Positions 43,801 through 50,939 of a stretch of 64,000 nt of DNA are shown one piece after another. Made by a program: the position numbers and the translations under genes. This stretch comes from UBA967 sp044375555 (GTDB lineage: Bacteria > Verrucomicrobiota > Verrucomicrobiia > Chthoniobacterales > Terrimicrobiaceae), in contig JBILML010000011.1 in assembly GCA_044375555.1 (NCBI GenBank), positions 1 to 64,000 on the forward strand. Direction: 5' to 3'. The notes below the pieces were generated by a model, which did not search any database, was not told the origin of the DNA, and worked only from the letters and a program-made list of their open reading frames with translations. How positions within the stretch are numbered: the first letter of the stretch is position 1; each line of letters opens with the position of its first letter.

Positions 43801-45450
43801 AACTACCAAATTGGAATGCTTGTCAGTTCGAAGGCGATCAACCTCGGGGTAAACTCGATTTCCGTGGGTTCAAACAACGAGTCGAATACCTACTCCGGCA
43901 TCCTCAGCGGAACAGGTGGTGTAATAAAGTCAGGAAGTGGCACATGGACATTGAGTGGCAACAACACCTATACAGGCGCAACCACAATCAGCACCGGCAC
44001 GCTCACGGTCAGCGGCGGCAGCGCGATTGCGAACACCAGCGCCGTCTCGGTCGCCAGCGGGGCGGTATTTAATCTCGCCGCCAGCGAAGCGGTGGGCTCG
44101 ATCGCCGGAGCGGGCAGTGTCATGCTGAATTCCAATACGCTCACCGCCGGAGCGGACAACACCAGTAAGACATTCAGCGGATTGATGATCGGCACGGGTG
44201 GATTTACCAAATCTGGTTCCGGAACCCTCACCCTCTCCGGCAACAACACCTATACCGGCGCGACCACTATCAGCATGGGAACGATTTTGATTTCCTCCAC
44301 GGGGCTACTCGGCGGCGGCAGTTACTCGGGCAACATCACCAACAGCGGCACCTTCATCTACTCCGGCACAAACAACCAAACCATTTCCGGAGCAATTACA
44401 GGCACCGGCGCCCTCACTCACAACGCCTCCAGCACTCTGAGCCTCTCGGGCAATAATAGCTACTCCGGGGGCACTACTATAAACACCGGCACTTTTGTGA
44501 TCGGTCACGCAAACGCCGCCGGCACTGGCACGATCACGCAGACTGATGGCAATTCGCTGCTGAAAATCGATACCACTGGCACGATCACGAACGCAATGTC
44601 GGTCTACAATGTCCTTGCCAGCCAGAGCGCCACCTTGAGCGGCGCGATCACGGTGAACAACGCCACTTGGGACATCGAAACCGGCGATACGCTCATCATC
44701 TCCGGTGACATCAGCGGCACAGGCGGCATCACCAAAAATGGCGCCGGCACTATGATCCTTAGTGGGTCGAACTCCTACAACAGCACGACCACCGTCAACG
44801 CCGGCACGCTCAACGCCGCCAGCGAAGGGGCGCTGGGTGCGAACAACACCGTCCAAGTGAACGGCGGCTCACTGCTCGTGAGTGCGAATGGTTCCCTCGA
44901 CAATAAGTCCGTAACCCTCAACAGCACCAGCACCACGGTGGCGGGGCTGTCCTTCAGCGGAAACTACAGCGGATTGGTGGATAACTTAACCTTGAGCCGA
45001 AACTCCATTATCGACCTGGGAGAAGGGGGCGTAGCCATCATGTTTGATACCATAGTCATGAACGACTTCACGCTCGATATCTACAACTGGACCGGCACGA
45101 CGCTGTGGAATGGGGGCACTGGCAACGACACCGACAAAGTTTATTTCGGCCCGGATCTTAGCGACGAGGCATTGGCACGAATCTATTTTCACAGCGGTGC
45201 CGTGGGCGGAGGTGACAGCTTCCTTGGCAGCGGCTTCGACCTCGGTCTTCAGCAAACTAGCTGGGATTCCAGTTTGGATGGCTATCACATCATCCCCGTG
45301 CCAGAGCCGGAAACCTGGGCCACCGGCTTCCTTCTCCTCCTCGGCGGCGCTTGGTTTATGTGGAAGCGAAATCGAAAATCGGAGGGCTTGATTCTTGTAG
45401 CAAAGGCACTCCTCTGCCGTGCCGAGGCAAAGGGAAATAAACTGAAGTAG
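40897..45450 (+). CDS. Giant PEP-CTERM protein with autotransporter-type beta-strand repeats
   Basis: 1,517 residues from ATG 40897, chosen because a good signal peptide follows (LRVLKQVVTILLMGGSLTSASAQ). The first 260 residues form an unassigned N-terminal domain. The bulk consists of autotransporter-associated beta-strand repeats (PATR), e.g. TLSGNNTYTGATTINAGT; clear copies are encoded near 42510, 42720, 43310, 43950, 44240, 44450 and 44760. It predicts a long parallel beta-helix. The C-terminus has the sorting signal VPEPETW at about 1468, a hydrophobic helix and WKRNRK, as read by exosortase systems. A further 23 residues follow the basic cluster, encoded by an interspersed repeat (45394-45422). 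Probably a surface adhesin or polymer-binding protein. Confidence 0.88.
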   Translation: MVFTFGLRVLKQVVTILLMGGSLTSASAQTWLVNLNDAAGYRGASQNGTDANGNLWNNINPWGWVGIQTTFGTSSGNFRGNLLGTSAGVDSFNGPLGSNVSNPLTQAQVDSVVIDSAALGLLGGSKAAAAGYASSNATNGWNFYLGNLNSNLTYDVSFYGANRWGGTSVYSAFSGSNFTTQIQSISLNVGGSGVYNSNQTATLTGLRTVATQDSSQGLHLRMTGSSNGTSGYVNAMLLYGYIGYLDGSSTTLNGAPAAGYIGNGNYTNGDSRSLDTVIGGGSSLTVNSSDGIFYNSTVIIRAGGATINVGGNFTAYALSGSGNLTVGGVNQWTISNSGNYSGNLTLSGAKLQLSANGSLGTGNLSLAGGELRIGSSNALGSGSISINSGVTTLVNYNGLTALTGNNPIFFNGGGTLLVNGSSQILSLGSGNVVVTGSNTLNASSGGMRFEGIISGVGSLNWQGNGTLALRGTNTFNGNITTNAGTLEIGGAGLLGSGNYSGAISNSGNFIYASTANQTLSGIISGTGVLTKNASSTLTLSGNNTYTGATTINAGTIEIGASGRLGAGTYAQNITNNGTIIYSGTNAQTFSGVISGTGNLIQNASSTLTLSAENTFSGGVTINSGTLEVSGGNALNNTTVVTVASGGTFLVTTKEQINGLAGAGNVSVGTAGLTISTGTPTTSTFSGVLSGSGTLDFFTVSGGEINLAGDNTATSFTNLNGGNLRLSHVDAAKNLTLNLYGTSGKQLLFAAGNSTYNIGAFAAAAFAIDLGGNTISIGSKNVASTISGNLTGTGGGITKVGTAALTLSGSNSYTGGTTLSAGTLNIGHASALSTGAFVIANGTTLDNTSGGALTLAGNNPVTIGGTMIFGGANDLNLGTGAVSRSGALVFNINTNKTLTIGGAIGGASNVNFYAGAGGTLELAGANTLTGYFNVDGGNLKLSNVNALQNANFNPYGASASVEFGVAGANNYQIGMLVSSKAINLGVNSISVGSNNESNTYSGILSGTGGVIKSGSGTWTLSGNNTYTGATTISTGTLTVSGGSAIANTSAVSVASGAVFNLAASEAVGSIAGAGSVMLNSNTLTAGADNTSKTFSGLMIGTGGFTKSGSGTLTLSGNNTYTGATTISMGTILISSTGLLGGGSYSGNITNSGTFIYSGTNNQTISGAITGTGALTHNASSTLSLSGNNSYSGGTTINTGTFVIGHANAAGTGTITQTDGNSLLKIDTTGTITNAMSVYNVLASQSATLSGAITVNNATWDIETGDTLIISGDISGTGGITKNGAGTMILSGSNSYNSTTTVNAGTLNAASEGALGANNTVQVNGGSLLVSANGSLDNKSVTLNSTSTTVAGLSFSGNYSGLVDNLTLSRNSIIDLGEGGVAIMFDTIVMNDFTLDIYNWTGTTLWNGGTGNDTDKVYFGPDLSDEALARIYFHSGAVGGGDSFLGSGFDLGLQQTSWDSSLDGYHIIPVPEPETWATGFLLLLGGAWFMWKRNRKSEGLILVAKALLCRAEAKGNKLK
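45394..45422 (-). repeat. Interspersed repeat module A, copy 4 (inside a gene end)
   Basis: CTTGTAGCAAAGGCACTCCT followed by CTGCCGTGC matches module A of the composite repeats (compare 20353-20386) with a few changes. It lies within the last codons of the PEP-CTERM gene and encodes part of the residues after the sorting signal. Confidence 0.65.
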
Positions 45451-45616
45451 AATTTGGGGGAAGAGCCCTGCGGTGTTAAACATCAGCAGGGCCGCCGCTG
45501 CGGTCTATCCGGGGAGAATGGCCGTAGCGGTCCCCGCTTTTCAATCAACATCATTAATCACCATGAGGTAATCGGTGCGCGTGACTCCTTCTTGTTGATA
45601 TTGCCGGGGGAGGTGT

Positions 45617-45792
45617 TCCGGGGGGAACTTTTTTTACTTTGCGGCTTTGGGTTTCGCGGCGCCGATCGAGAGACGGATCGACTGGGGCTTGCCCCACTGG
45701 CGGCCTTTGAGGTCCACGCGCCAGAGGTTTTCCCCGAGGGACTCAACGGCGGTGACTTCGCAATTTTCGGCGCCCTCTGCGGCAAGGGGCTT
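45617..45792 (+). repeat. 176-bp direct repeat, right copy
   Basis: The counterpart of 27791-27966 with three mismatches. It contains the final 53 codons and stop of the intact GH36-type gene plus 17 bases beyond. Sequence to the left (below 45617) belongs to the accessory block. Confidence 0.95.
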
Positions 45793-48000
45793 CGCGCTGT
45801 GGAAGGTCAGGCTGCCATCTTGCGCGCCGGCGTCGGTGAGTAGGACCTCGACACGCTCCGGAGAGGTGCGGATGTCCTTGATCTCGGTGGCGCCGATGGA
45901 GAGGTGGAGGTTCGAGCCGACGAGCAGGGGCCGGTCGGAATTCAACGGCGTGAAACGCAGGAGAGCCGACGCGAGGTATTCGAGCGGCTGGGTGGTGAAG
46001 GTGTCCTTCGCGCGGGCGACGACTTTGTTTTCCCAGAAATCAAAGACGGCGCATTCGACCCCGGGAGGCACCCCGACGGACGCGAAGTTGAGGTTGATGG
46101 CTTGCTGGCCTTTGCTCGAGTTGTAGAGGTTGAAGACCGAGAAGTCTCCGAAGGGGCGTTGCGCACTGAAGCCGAAAATGCCATTGCCGGCCGAGGTGCC
46201 CAGGGTCCAGAGGCGGGCTGGTTCGGCGCTCGCGGGGCGCATGATTTCAAATGCGCGCCAGGCGGCTTTGGAATCCTCGGTTTGCAGCGGCTCGCTGATC
46301 ATGGCGGTTCCGCCGACGAGTGTGGTGATTGCGTGCCAAGTGCGCCACATCCCTTCGTGTGGTGCCTCGCTATTTTCGCCGCCCCGGACGCATCCCAGCT
46401 CACGGCTGGGGAGTTCGGTGGCGATGTAGGAAACATCCGGATCGTTCTGCCACCAGACATTGTCATAGATCTGGAAGCGCAGGACGGATTTGAGGCATTT
46501 GTCGAAGTGGGCCGGGTGCGAGTCCGGGCCGACGCGGGCGGCATCAATGAAGCCGATCACTCCACGAGTCGGTTGACCGAGGCAGGAGAGGATATACATC
46601 TCCTCACCAGCGGCTTCGCGATACAGGGTGTAAAGATCTCGGAAGATTTGAAGGCTTGTCTTCGTGGGATCGGTGAAGCGGGAGCCAATGCCATTAAAGT
46701 CGATCTTGATGTAGCCGTAGCCACGGTCGCGGGCGTCCTTGATGATGTTATAGAGGAACTTCTTCGACTCCGGATGATCGGGCACAATCCAGTTCGCGCC
46801 ATCGGGGTGGAAGGGGTTCGCGTTCATGAAGCTCGCAATGCCATCGGCGTTCTTTTGGATTGCCTCGGGATTTTCCTTCATCCAGGGATGCTCGGGGTTG
46901 ATCATGAGCGGAGCGAACCACACGCCGGGCAGCCAGCCCTTGGCGCGGATGTCCTTCGCCATAGTCGCCATGCCGGAGGGGAATTTCGCATTTCCGCGCC
47001 AGTCGCCGTCCATGATTTGATAGCCATCATCGATCTGCAAAACGCCTTTGCCGAAGACATTGGGATTGGAGGCGAGAATGTCCAAAACCTCGCGGGTGTG
47101 CTTTTCGTCGATTTTCGTGGTGCGGTCATACCAACTGCACCAGCCGTAAACGGGGCCTCGGTGAAGGCGGGCGCCGTGGGTGGCGGCGACCCAGCGGGTC
47201 CAGATGTTCGTGGCAGTGGCTGGGGAGTCGAAGCAAACCATCATCGGCTCGCCACGGCGGCTTTCGCCAGCGCGAACGAGGACGCCTTCCATCTTGGCGT
47301 AGGCTTTGAAACCTCCCTCGCGGAAGTCAATTTCGGTGTAAGCCTCTGGAGGTCCAGTGGGTCCGATCAAGAATCCGGCGCCTTTGTTATAAATTAATAC
47401 CGCTTCGCGGAAGGAAGTCTGCAGCGAGTTCATCATCTCGGCGGGTTTGTCCTCCATCAACGGCGTCACCAGCCATTGATTCGGGGCGTCCACGACGAAA
47501 CGCCCGCCGGAGTAAGTGCTCAAAAGCTCGATGTAGTTCAGATTCGCATTCTTCGAGCTACGGTTATGAAAAACCCCCTCGAGCGCGATTGTTTTACTTT
47601 CTTTCAAAATCTTCAGCGTGATCGTGTAAGCAAGTTCTCCGCCGGGCTTTTGATAGGTCACGGATTTGGCCATCGACAGGCCCATCGGTGTGTCCAGATC
47701 GCGCCATTCGGAGACGGATTCCACTGAGTCGAGATCGCTGGAGATACTGGTGTGCTGACCATCGACGAGCGCACGAACCGACGTGCCAAAGGAGAATTCT
47801 TTGACGCCCGGAGCGTTCACGAGGATTTGCTTGTGGTCCGGTGAAAACCGGGCGAGCGGCTGAGGTTGTTCCTCAGGTTCGGGTTGTTGGTCTTCCTTGT
47901 CGTCGTCGGCAATAGCGCTCATGGCAAAACAGGGGAGCATGGCCAGTGCGAGGGTTCGAGTAGCCCATTTTCTCATGATGGAGTTGGTTTTTTTGATCAT
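45634..48000 (-). CDS. Secreted GH36-type alpha-galactosidase-like enzyme
   Basis: A 788-residue protein with a signal peptide (ALAMLPCFAMSAIA, cleavage near residue 31; ATG at 47976 is an alternative start). After a Gln/Glu/Pro-rich linker and an N-terminal beta domain comes a GH36-like barrel: GVLQIDDGYQIMDGDWRGN, WFAPLMINPEHPW, nucleophile Asp434 in YIKIDFNG and acid/base Asp493 in AARVGPDSHP. A C-terminal beta-sandwich ends at the repeat-borne tail. GH36 includes alpha-galactosidases, alpha-N-acetylgalactosaminidases and raffinose-family enzymes; which applies is unclear. Its 3' end is duplicated beside the symporter at 27.8 kb, suggesting it once preceded that transporter. Confidence 0.85.
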   Translation of the reverse strand: MIKKTNSIMRKWATRTLALAMLPCFAMSAIADDDKEDQQPEPEEQPQPLARFSPDHKQILVNAPGVKEFSFGTSVRALVDGQHTSISSDLDSVESVSEWRDLDTPMGLSMAKSVTYQKPGGELAYTITLKILKESKTIALEGVFHNRSSKNANLNYIELLSTYSGGRFVVDAPNQWLVTPLMEDKPAEMMNSLQTSFREAVLIYNKGAGFLIGPTGPPEAYTEIDFREGGFKAYAKMEGVLVRAGESRRGEPMMVCFDSPATATNIWTRWVAATHGARLHRGPVYGWCSWYDRTTKIDEKHTREVLDILASNPNVFGKGVLQIDDGYQIMDGDWRGNAKFPSGMATMAKDIRAKGWLPGVWFAPLMINPEHPWMKENPEAIQKNADGIASFMNANPFHPDGANWIVPDHPESKKFLYNIIKDARDRGYGYIKIDFNGIGSRFTDPTKTSLQIFRDLYTLYREAAGEEMYILSCLGQPTRGVIGFIDAARVGPDSHPAHFDKCLKSVLRFQIYDNVWWQNDPDVSYIATELPSRELGCVRGGENSEAPHEGMWRTWHAITTLVGGTAMISEPLQTEDSKAAWRAFEIMRPASAEPARLWTLGTSAGNGIFGFSAQRPFGDFSVFNLYNSSKGQQAINLNFASVGVPPGVECAVFDFWENKVVARAKDTFTTQPLEYLASALLRFTPLNSDRPLLVGSNLHLSIGATEIKDIRTSPERVEVLLTDAGAQDGSLTFHSAKPLAAEGAENCEVTAVESLGENLWRVDLKGRQWGKPQSIRLSIGAAKPKAAK

Positions 48001-48139
48001 GGTTTTGGTTTGGTTAGGAGTTTACCGAGTCGACTCCCGAGGGAGCAGGTCCTGTGAAGGGTCGGAGATTCAAACAAGGTGAATCCCCGATGGGAACAAA
48101 AAAGGGCGATGATTTTCCCGCAGCGGCGCGGGCCGTTTC

Positions 48140-49861
48140 TCAGGGCAGCGGGAAACGCGAAGTGAAGGCGAGGACCTCTTTGCGCAAGGCGGCGAGGGCG
48201 CCTTCGTCATGGCGCTTCTTGAGCGCGCCATCGATGAAGTCGGCAACCTGCATCATGTCGTCCTCGCGGAGGCCTCGGGTGGTCATGGCCGGGGTGCCGA
48301 TGCGGATGCCGCCGGTTTTCATGATCGACTCGGTGTCGAACGGGATGGCGTTTTTGTTCACCGTGATGGCGGCCTTGTCCAAAACCTCGGAGGCCTCGGC
48401 GCCAGTGATGCCGGCAGGGCGGAGGTCGACGAGCATGACATGGTTATCGGTGCCGCCCGAGACGATGCGGTGGCCGACTTTGGAGAGACGCGCGGCGAGA
48501 GCCTTGGCGTTGCTCACGACCTGACGGGCGTAGTCTTTGAAATCCGGACGCAGCGCCTCGTGGAAGCACACGGCCTTCGCGGCGATGACATGCATGAGCG
48601 GGCCGCCTTGGACTCCCGGGAAGGTCTGGGCGTCGATTTTTTTGGCAAACTGCTCCTTGCACATGACCAGACCGGCGCGGGGGCCGCGCAGGCTTTTGTG
48701 CGTGGTGGTGGTGACGAAGTCGGCGTGAGGGAAGGGCGAGGGATGCACACCACCGGCGACGAGGCCCGAGATGTGGGCCATGTCCACGAAAAGGTAGGCG
48801 CCGACGGAATCGGCGATCTCCCGCATGCGCTGGAAATCGATGATTCGCGGGTAGGCCGAGGCGCCGGCGGTGATCATTTTCGGACGGACCTCTTCGGCTT
48901 GGCGCGCGAGGGCGTCGTAGTCGATCATCTCGGTCTCGCGGCTCACGCCGTAGTGGGAAACCTCGTAGAGTTTGCCCGAGAAATTCGCCTTGTGGCCGTG
49001 AGTGAGGTGGCCGCCGTGGGCGAGGTCCATGGTGAGGATTTTGTCGCCGGGGGTCAGGACGCTGAAATAAACGGCCATGTTCGCCTGACTGCCGCTGTGT
49101 GGTTGGACATTGGCGTGCTCGGCGCCGAAGAGCTTCTTCGCGCGGTCGATCGCCAGAGTTTCCACGATGTCCACATACTCGCAACCTCCATACCAGCGTT
49201 TGCCGGGATAGCCCTCGGCGTATTTGTTGGTGAGGCAGGAACCCTGCGCCTCCATCACAGCGCGGCTTGTGAAATTCTCGCTCGCGATCAGCTCGATGTG
49301 CTCAAACTGGCGGCGGTGTTCCTTCTCAATCGCGGCGGCGATCTCGGGGTCGGTTTCAGCGAGGGCGGAGGCATCGGGGCGGGCGTCGAGTGTGGATGGC
49401 ATGGGATTTTGGTTGATGATTCTCATTACGGAGGGGAGCGCCTTTTCGATGCTGCGTTTGCATTCGGCGTAGACCGCGCGGCCTTGTCCGATCGGATCGG
49501 GCACATCGGGGCAGCCTTTTTCATCGAAACGCAACAGGCGGACCTTGTGAATAAATTCGGGGAAAAACAAATCGAGGAGCCGGCGGTGGTCCTCGGTCAT
49601 CACGAAAATGTGCGTGGACCTTTCGAGGAGTTCCTCAGTCACCGGCTGGCTGCGGAATTTCGTGAGTTCCACGCCCTCGGCAGCGAGGACATCGACGGCA
49701 TCTCGGCTGGCCGGCTGGCCCTTCCCGGCGCTGAGGCCGGCGGACTCGGTGGTGATGTCGCGCGCGTCGGCGGCGAGCTTACGAAACAGCGCCTCCGCCA
49801 TCGGACTGCGGCACACATTGCCTGTGCAGACGAAAAGGACATGGCGGTTTTTCTGACTCAT
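48140..49861 (-). CDS. glyA: Fused low-molecular-weight phosphatase-serine hydroxymethyltransferase
   Basis: One uninterrupted 573-codon frame. Residues 1-150 form an LMW protein phosphatase of the YwlE branch: P-loop FVCTGNVCRSP (Cys12, Arg18) and general acid Asp122 in VPDPIG. YwlE arginine phosphatases have Thr after the Asn of the loop; here it is Val16, so substrate preference is uncertain. Residues 154-573 are a full serine hydroxymethyltransferase (serine plus THF to glycine plus methylene-THF): ELIASENFTSRAV, YPGKRWYGGCEYVD, and PLP Lys389 in TTTTHKSLRGPRAG. An internal ATG at 49402 could start a separate GlyA, but no good ribosome site precedes it and no stop separates the domains. 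In Bacillus ywlE and glyA are close neighbours, so fusion of an operon is plausible. Confidence 0.9.
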   Translation of the reverse strand: MSQKNRHVLFVCTGNVCRSPMAEALFRKLAADARDITTESAGLSAGKGQPASRDAVDVLAAEGVELTKFRSQPVTEELLERSTHIFVMTEDHRRLLDLFFPEFIHKVRLLRFDEKGCPDVPDPIGQGRAVYAECKRSIEKALPSVMRIINQNPMPSTLDARPDASALAETDPEIAAAIEKEHRRQFEHIELIASENFTSRAVMEAQGSCLTNKYAEGYPGKRWYGGCEYVDIVETLAIDRAKKLFGAEHANVQPHSGSQANMAVYFSVLTPGDKILTMDLAHGGHLTHGHKANFSGKLYEVSHYGVSRETEMIDYDALARQAEEVRPKMITAGASAYPRIIDFQRMREIADSVGAYLFVDMAHISGLVAGGVHPSPFPHADFVTTTTHKSLRGPRAGLVMCKEQFAKKIDAQTFPGVQGGPLMHVIAAKAVCFHEALRPDFKDYARQVVSNAKALAARLSKVGHRIVSGGTDNHVMLVDLRPAGITGAEASEVLDKAAITVNKNAIPFDTESIMKTGGIRIGTPAMTTRGLREDDMMQVADFIDGALKKRHDEGALAALRKEVLAFTSRFPLP

Positions 49862-49977
49862 GCGATGCGCGGCACTTTAGTTCGACGCTCAACCAAGTCA
49901 ACGCGCGGAGTGCGGCGGGGGCATTGCTCCGAAACAAGCGCTTGAGGGCAAGTGGCGGCGAGCTTATGGATTGATTC

Positions 49978-50178
49978 ATGAAACCCTGCGAATCCACAGA
50001 AAATCCAAATTCGCCGCTCGGCGAGGGGACTGTGAACGAGCGGCATTTTGCGATGAAGGAGGCTTGGAAAAACAATCCCGGCAATCGCTACACCGCCGAG
50101 GAACTCCGTGCCCCGGGTGTTCCTGGCGAGTGGGAGTTGGTCGCATCCGCAGAGGTGCATCTTTGGCCGTGCCCGTGA
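49978..50178 (+). CDS. Small hypothetical protein, possible antitoxin partner
   Basis: A 66-residue frame (starts MKPCESTENPNSPLGEG; contains MKEAWKNNPGNRYTAEELRA). It has no recognised domain. Its TGA overlaps the GTG of the following nucleotidyltransferase-like gene by four bases (GTGA). This tight coupling and the small size resemble an antitoxin or partner gene, but this is inference. No strong ribosome site is seen. Confidence 0.5.
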   Translation: MKPCESTENPNSPLGEGTVNERHFAMKEAWKNNPGNRYTAEELRAPGVPGEWELVASAEVHLWPCP

Positions 50179-50918
50179 ACTCCGAGGCAGTCGATTGGAG
50201 TGCCGTGAAGCGTGTTCTGTCGCGGATCGGCGAGATGTCGGGGGATTTTTTGGAGGGCAATATCCTGATCGGTGGCGGCGCGGCGTGGTTTTACCGCAGT
50301 TTGCTGGAGATCACCAACGATCCCGATTTTCTATTGCCGGCATTCAGTGACGAGGAGGATAGGATTTGGCTTTCCAAGGATATCGACTTCATCGGCACGA
50401 AAAGGGAGGAGATCGCGGGTTGTCTTGGGGTTTCGTGCGAAGGGGACCCTCCAGCAGCGGTGATTGACGGAATCTGGATCGACTCGCCAAACGAGGGGCT
50501 TTTCATCACGAAGGACAGGGCTTTGCCGACTGCACTTCGAACGGCGTTGCCCAGCGGTGTTGAATTCCTCGTCGCCAGCCCGATCCTCCTGCATCGGGAA
50601 AAAACGGAATTGATTTCGAGAAAATCCCGCCCGCAGGACCGCCTGCACCTTAAAACTCTTTTGCAGGCCTCGAGGTTGGTTCTTTGCCAACTCATGGAGA
50701 TCGACGCATTCACCAAGGGCTCTTGCCGGGAGTTGTTTCGTTTGCTCAAGGAAGCCCAGGAAATTTCGCCGGTCATTCTCATCAATCCAGTTCTTCACCG
50801 GAGGATGATTGCCGCGATGGCTCGGATGAGAACGGAACCACTTTGCAGGAGTTGCGTGCATCTATTGGAAAAACAAATTCTGCCCTTGATGGGATCCGCT
50901 CCCAACGGTCTTGAGTGA
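50175..50918 (+). CDS. Nucleotidyltransferase-like protein (AbiEii/MNT type)
   Basis: 247 residues from GTG 50175 (GTG at 50169 is an alternative). It shows the minimal nucleotidyltransferase signature: NILIGGGAAWFYRSL with the Gly pair at 33-34, then LSKDIDFIG with Asp69 and Asp71 as metal ligands. The later part is helical. Proteins of this type include AbiEii-like toxins and other polymerase-beta-fold NTases that modify tRNA or protein. The upstream 66-residue gene overlaps it, suggesting a two-gene cassette. It ends 21 bases before selO but is probably unrelated in function. It could also be a housekeeping NTase of unknown substrate. Confidence 0.65.
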   Translation: MNSEAVDWSAVKRVLSRIGEMSGDFLEGNILIGGGAAWFYRSLLEITNDPDFLLPAFSDEEDRIWLSKDIDFIGTKREEIAGCLGVSCEGDPPAAVIDGIWIDSPNEGLFITKDRALPTALRTALPSGVEFLVASPILLHREKTELISRKSRPQDRLHLKTLLQASRLVLCQLMEIDAFTKGSCRELFRLLKEAQEISPVILINPVLHRRMIAAMARMRTEPLCRSCVHLLEKQILPLMGSAPNGLE

Positions 50919-50939
50919 AGGCCTGCGGGAATAATCTTC

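Noticed and set aside
42480..44820. Regularly repeated segments resembling a repeat array
   Set aside because: They are coding repeats (PATR beta-strand units) within one open frame, not a CRISPR array; spacing and sequence vary.
45904..47397. 497-codon plus-strand open frame
   Set aside because: Antisense to the GH36-type gene; no domain seen.
49402..49861. Separate phosphatase gene ending before glyA
   Set aside because: No stop codon separates the two domains, and no ribosome site stands ahead of the internal ATG.
48209..49945. 578-codon plus-strand open frame
   Set aside because: Antisense to the phosphatase-GlyA fusion, which has complete catalytic motifs.
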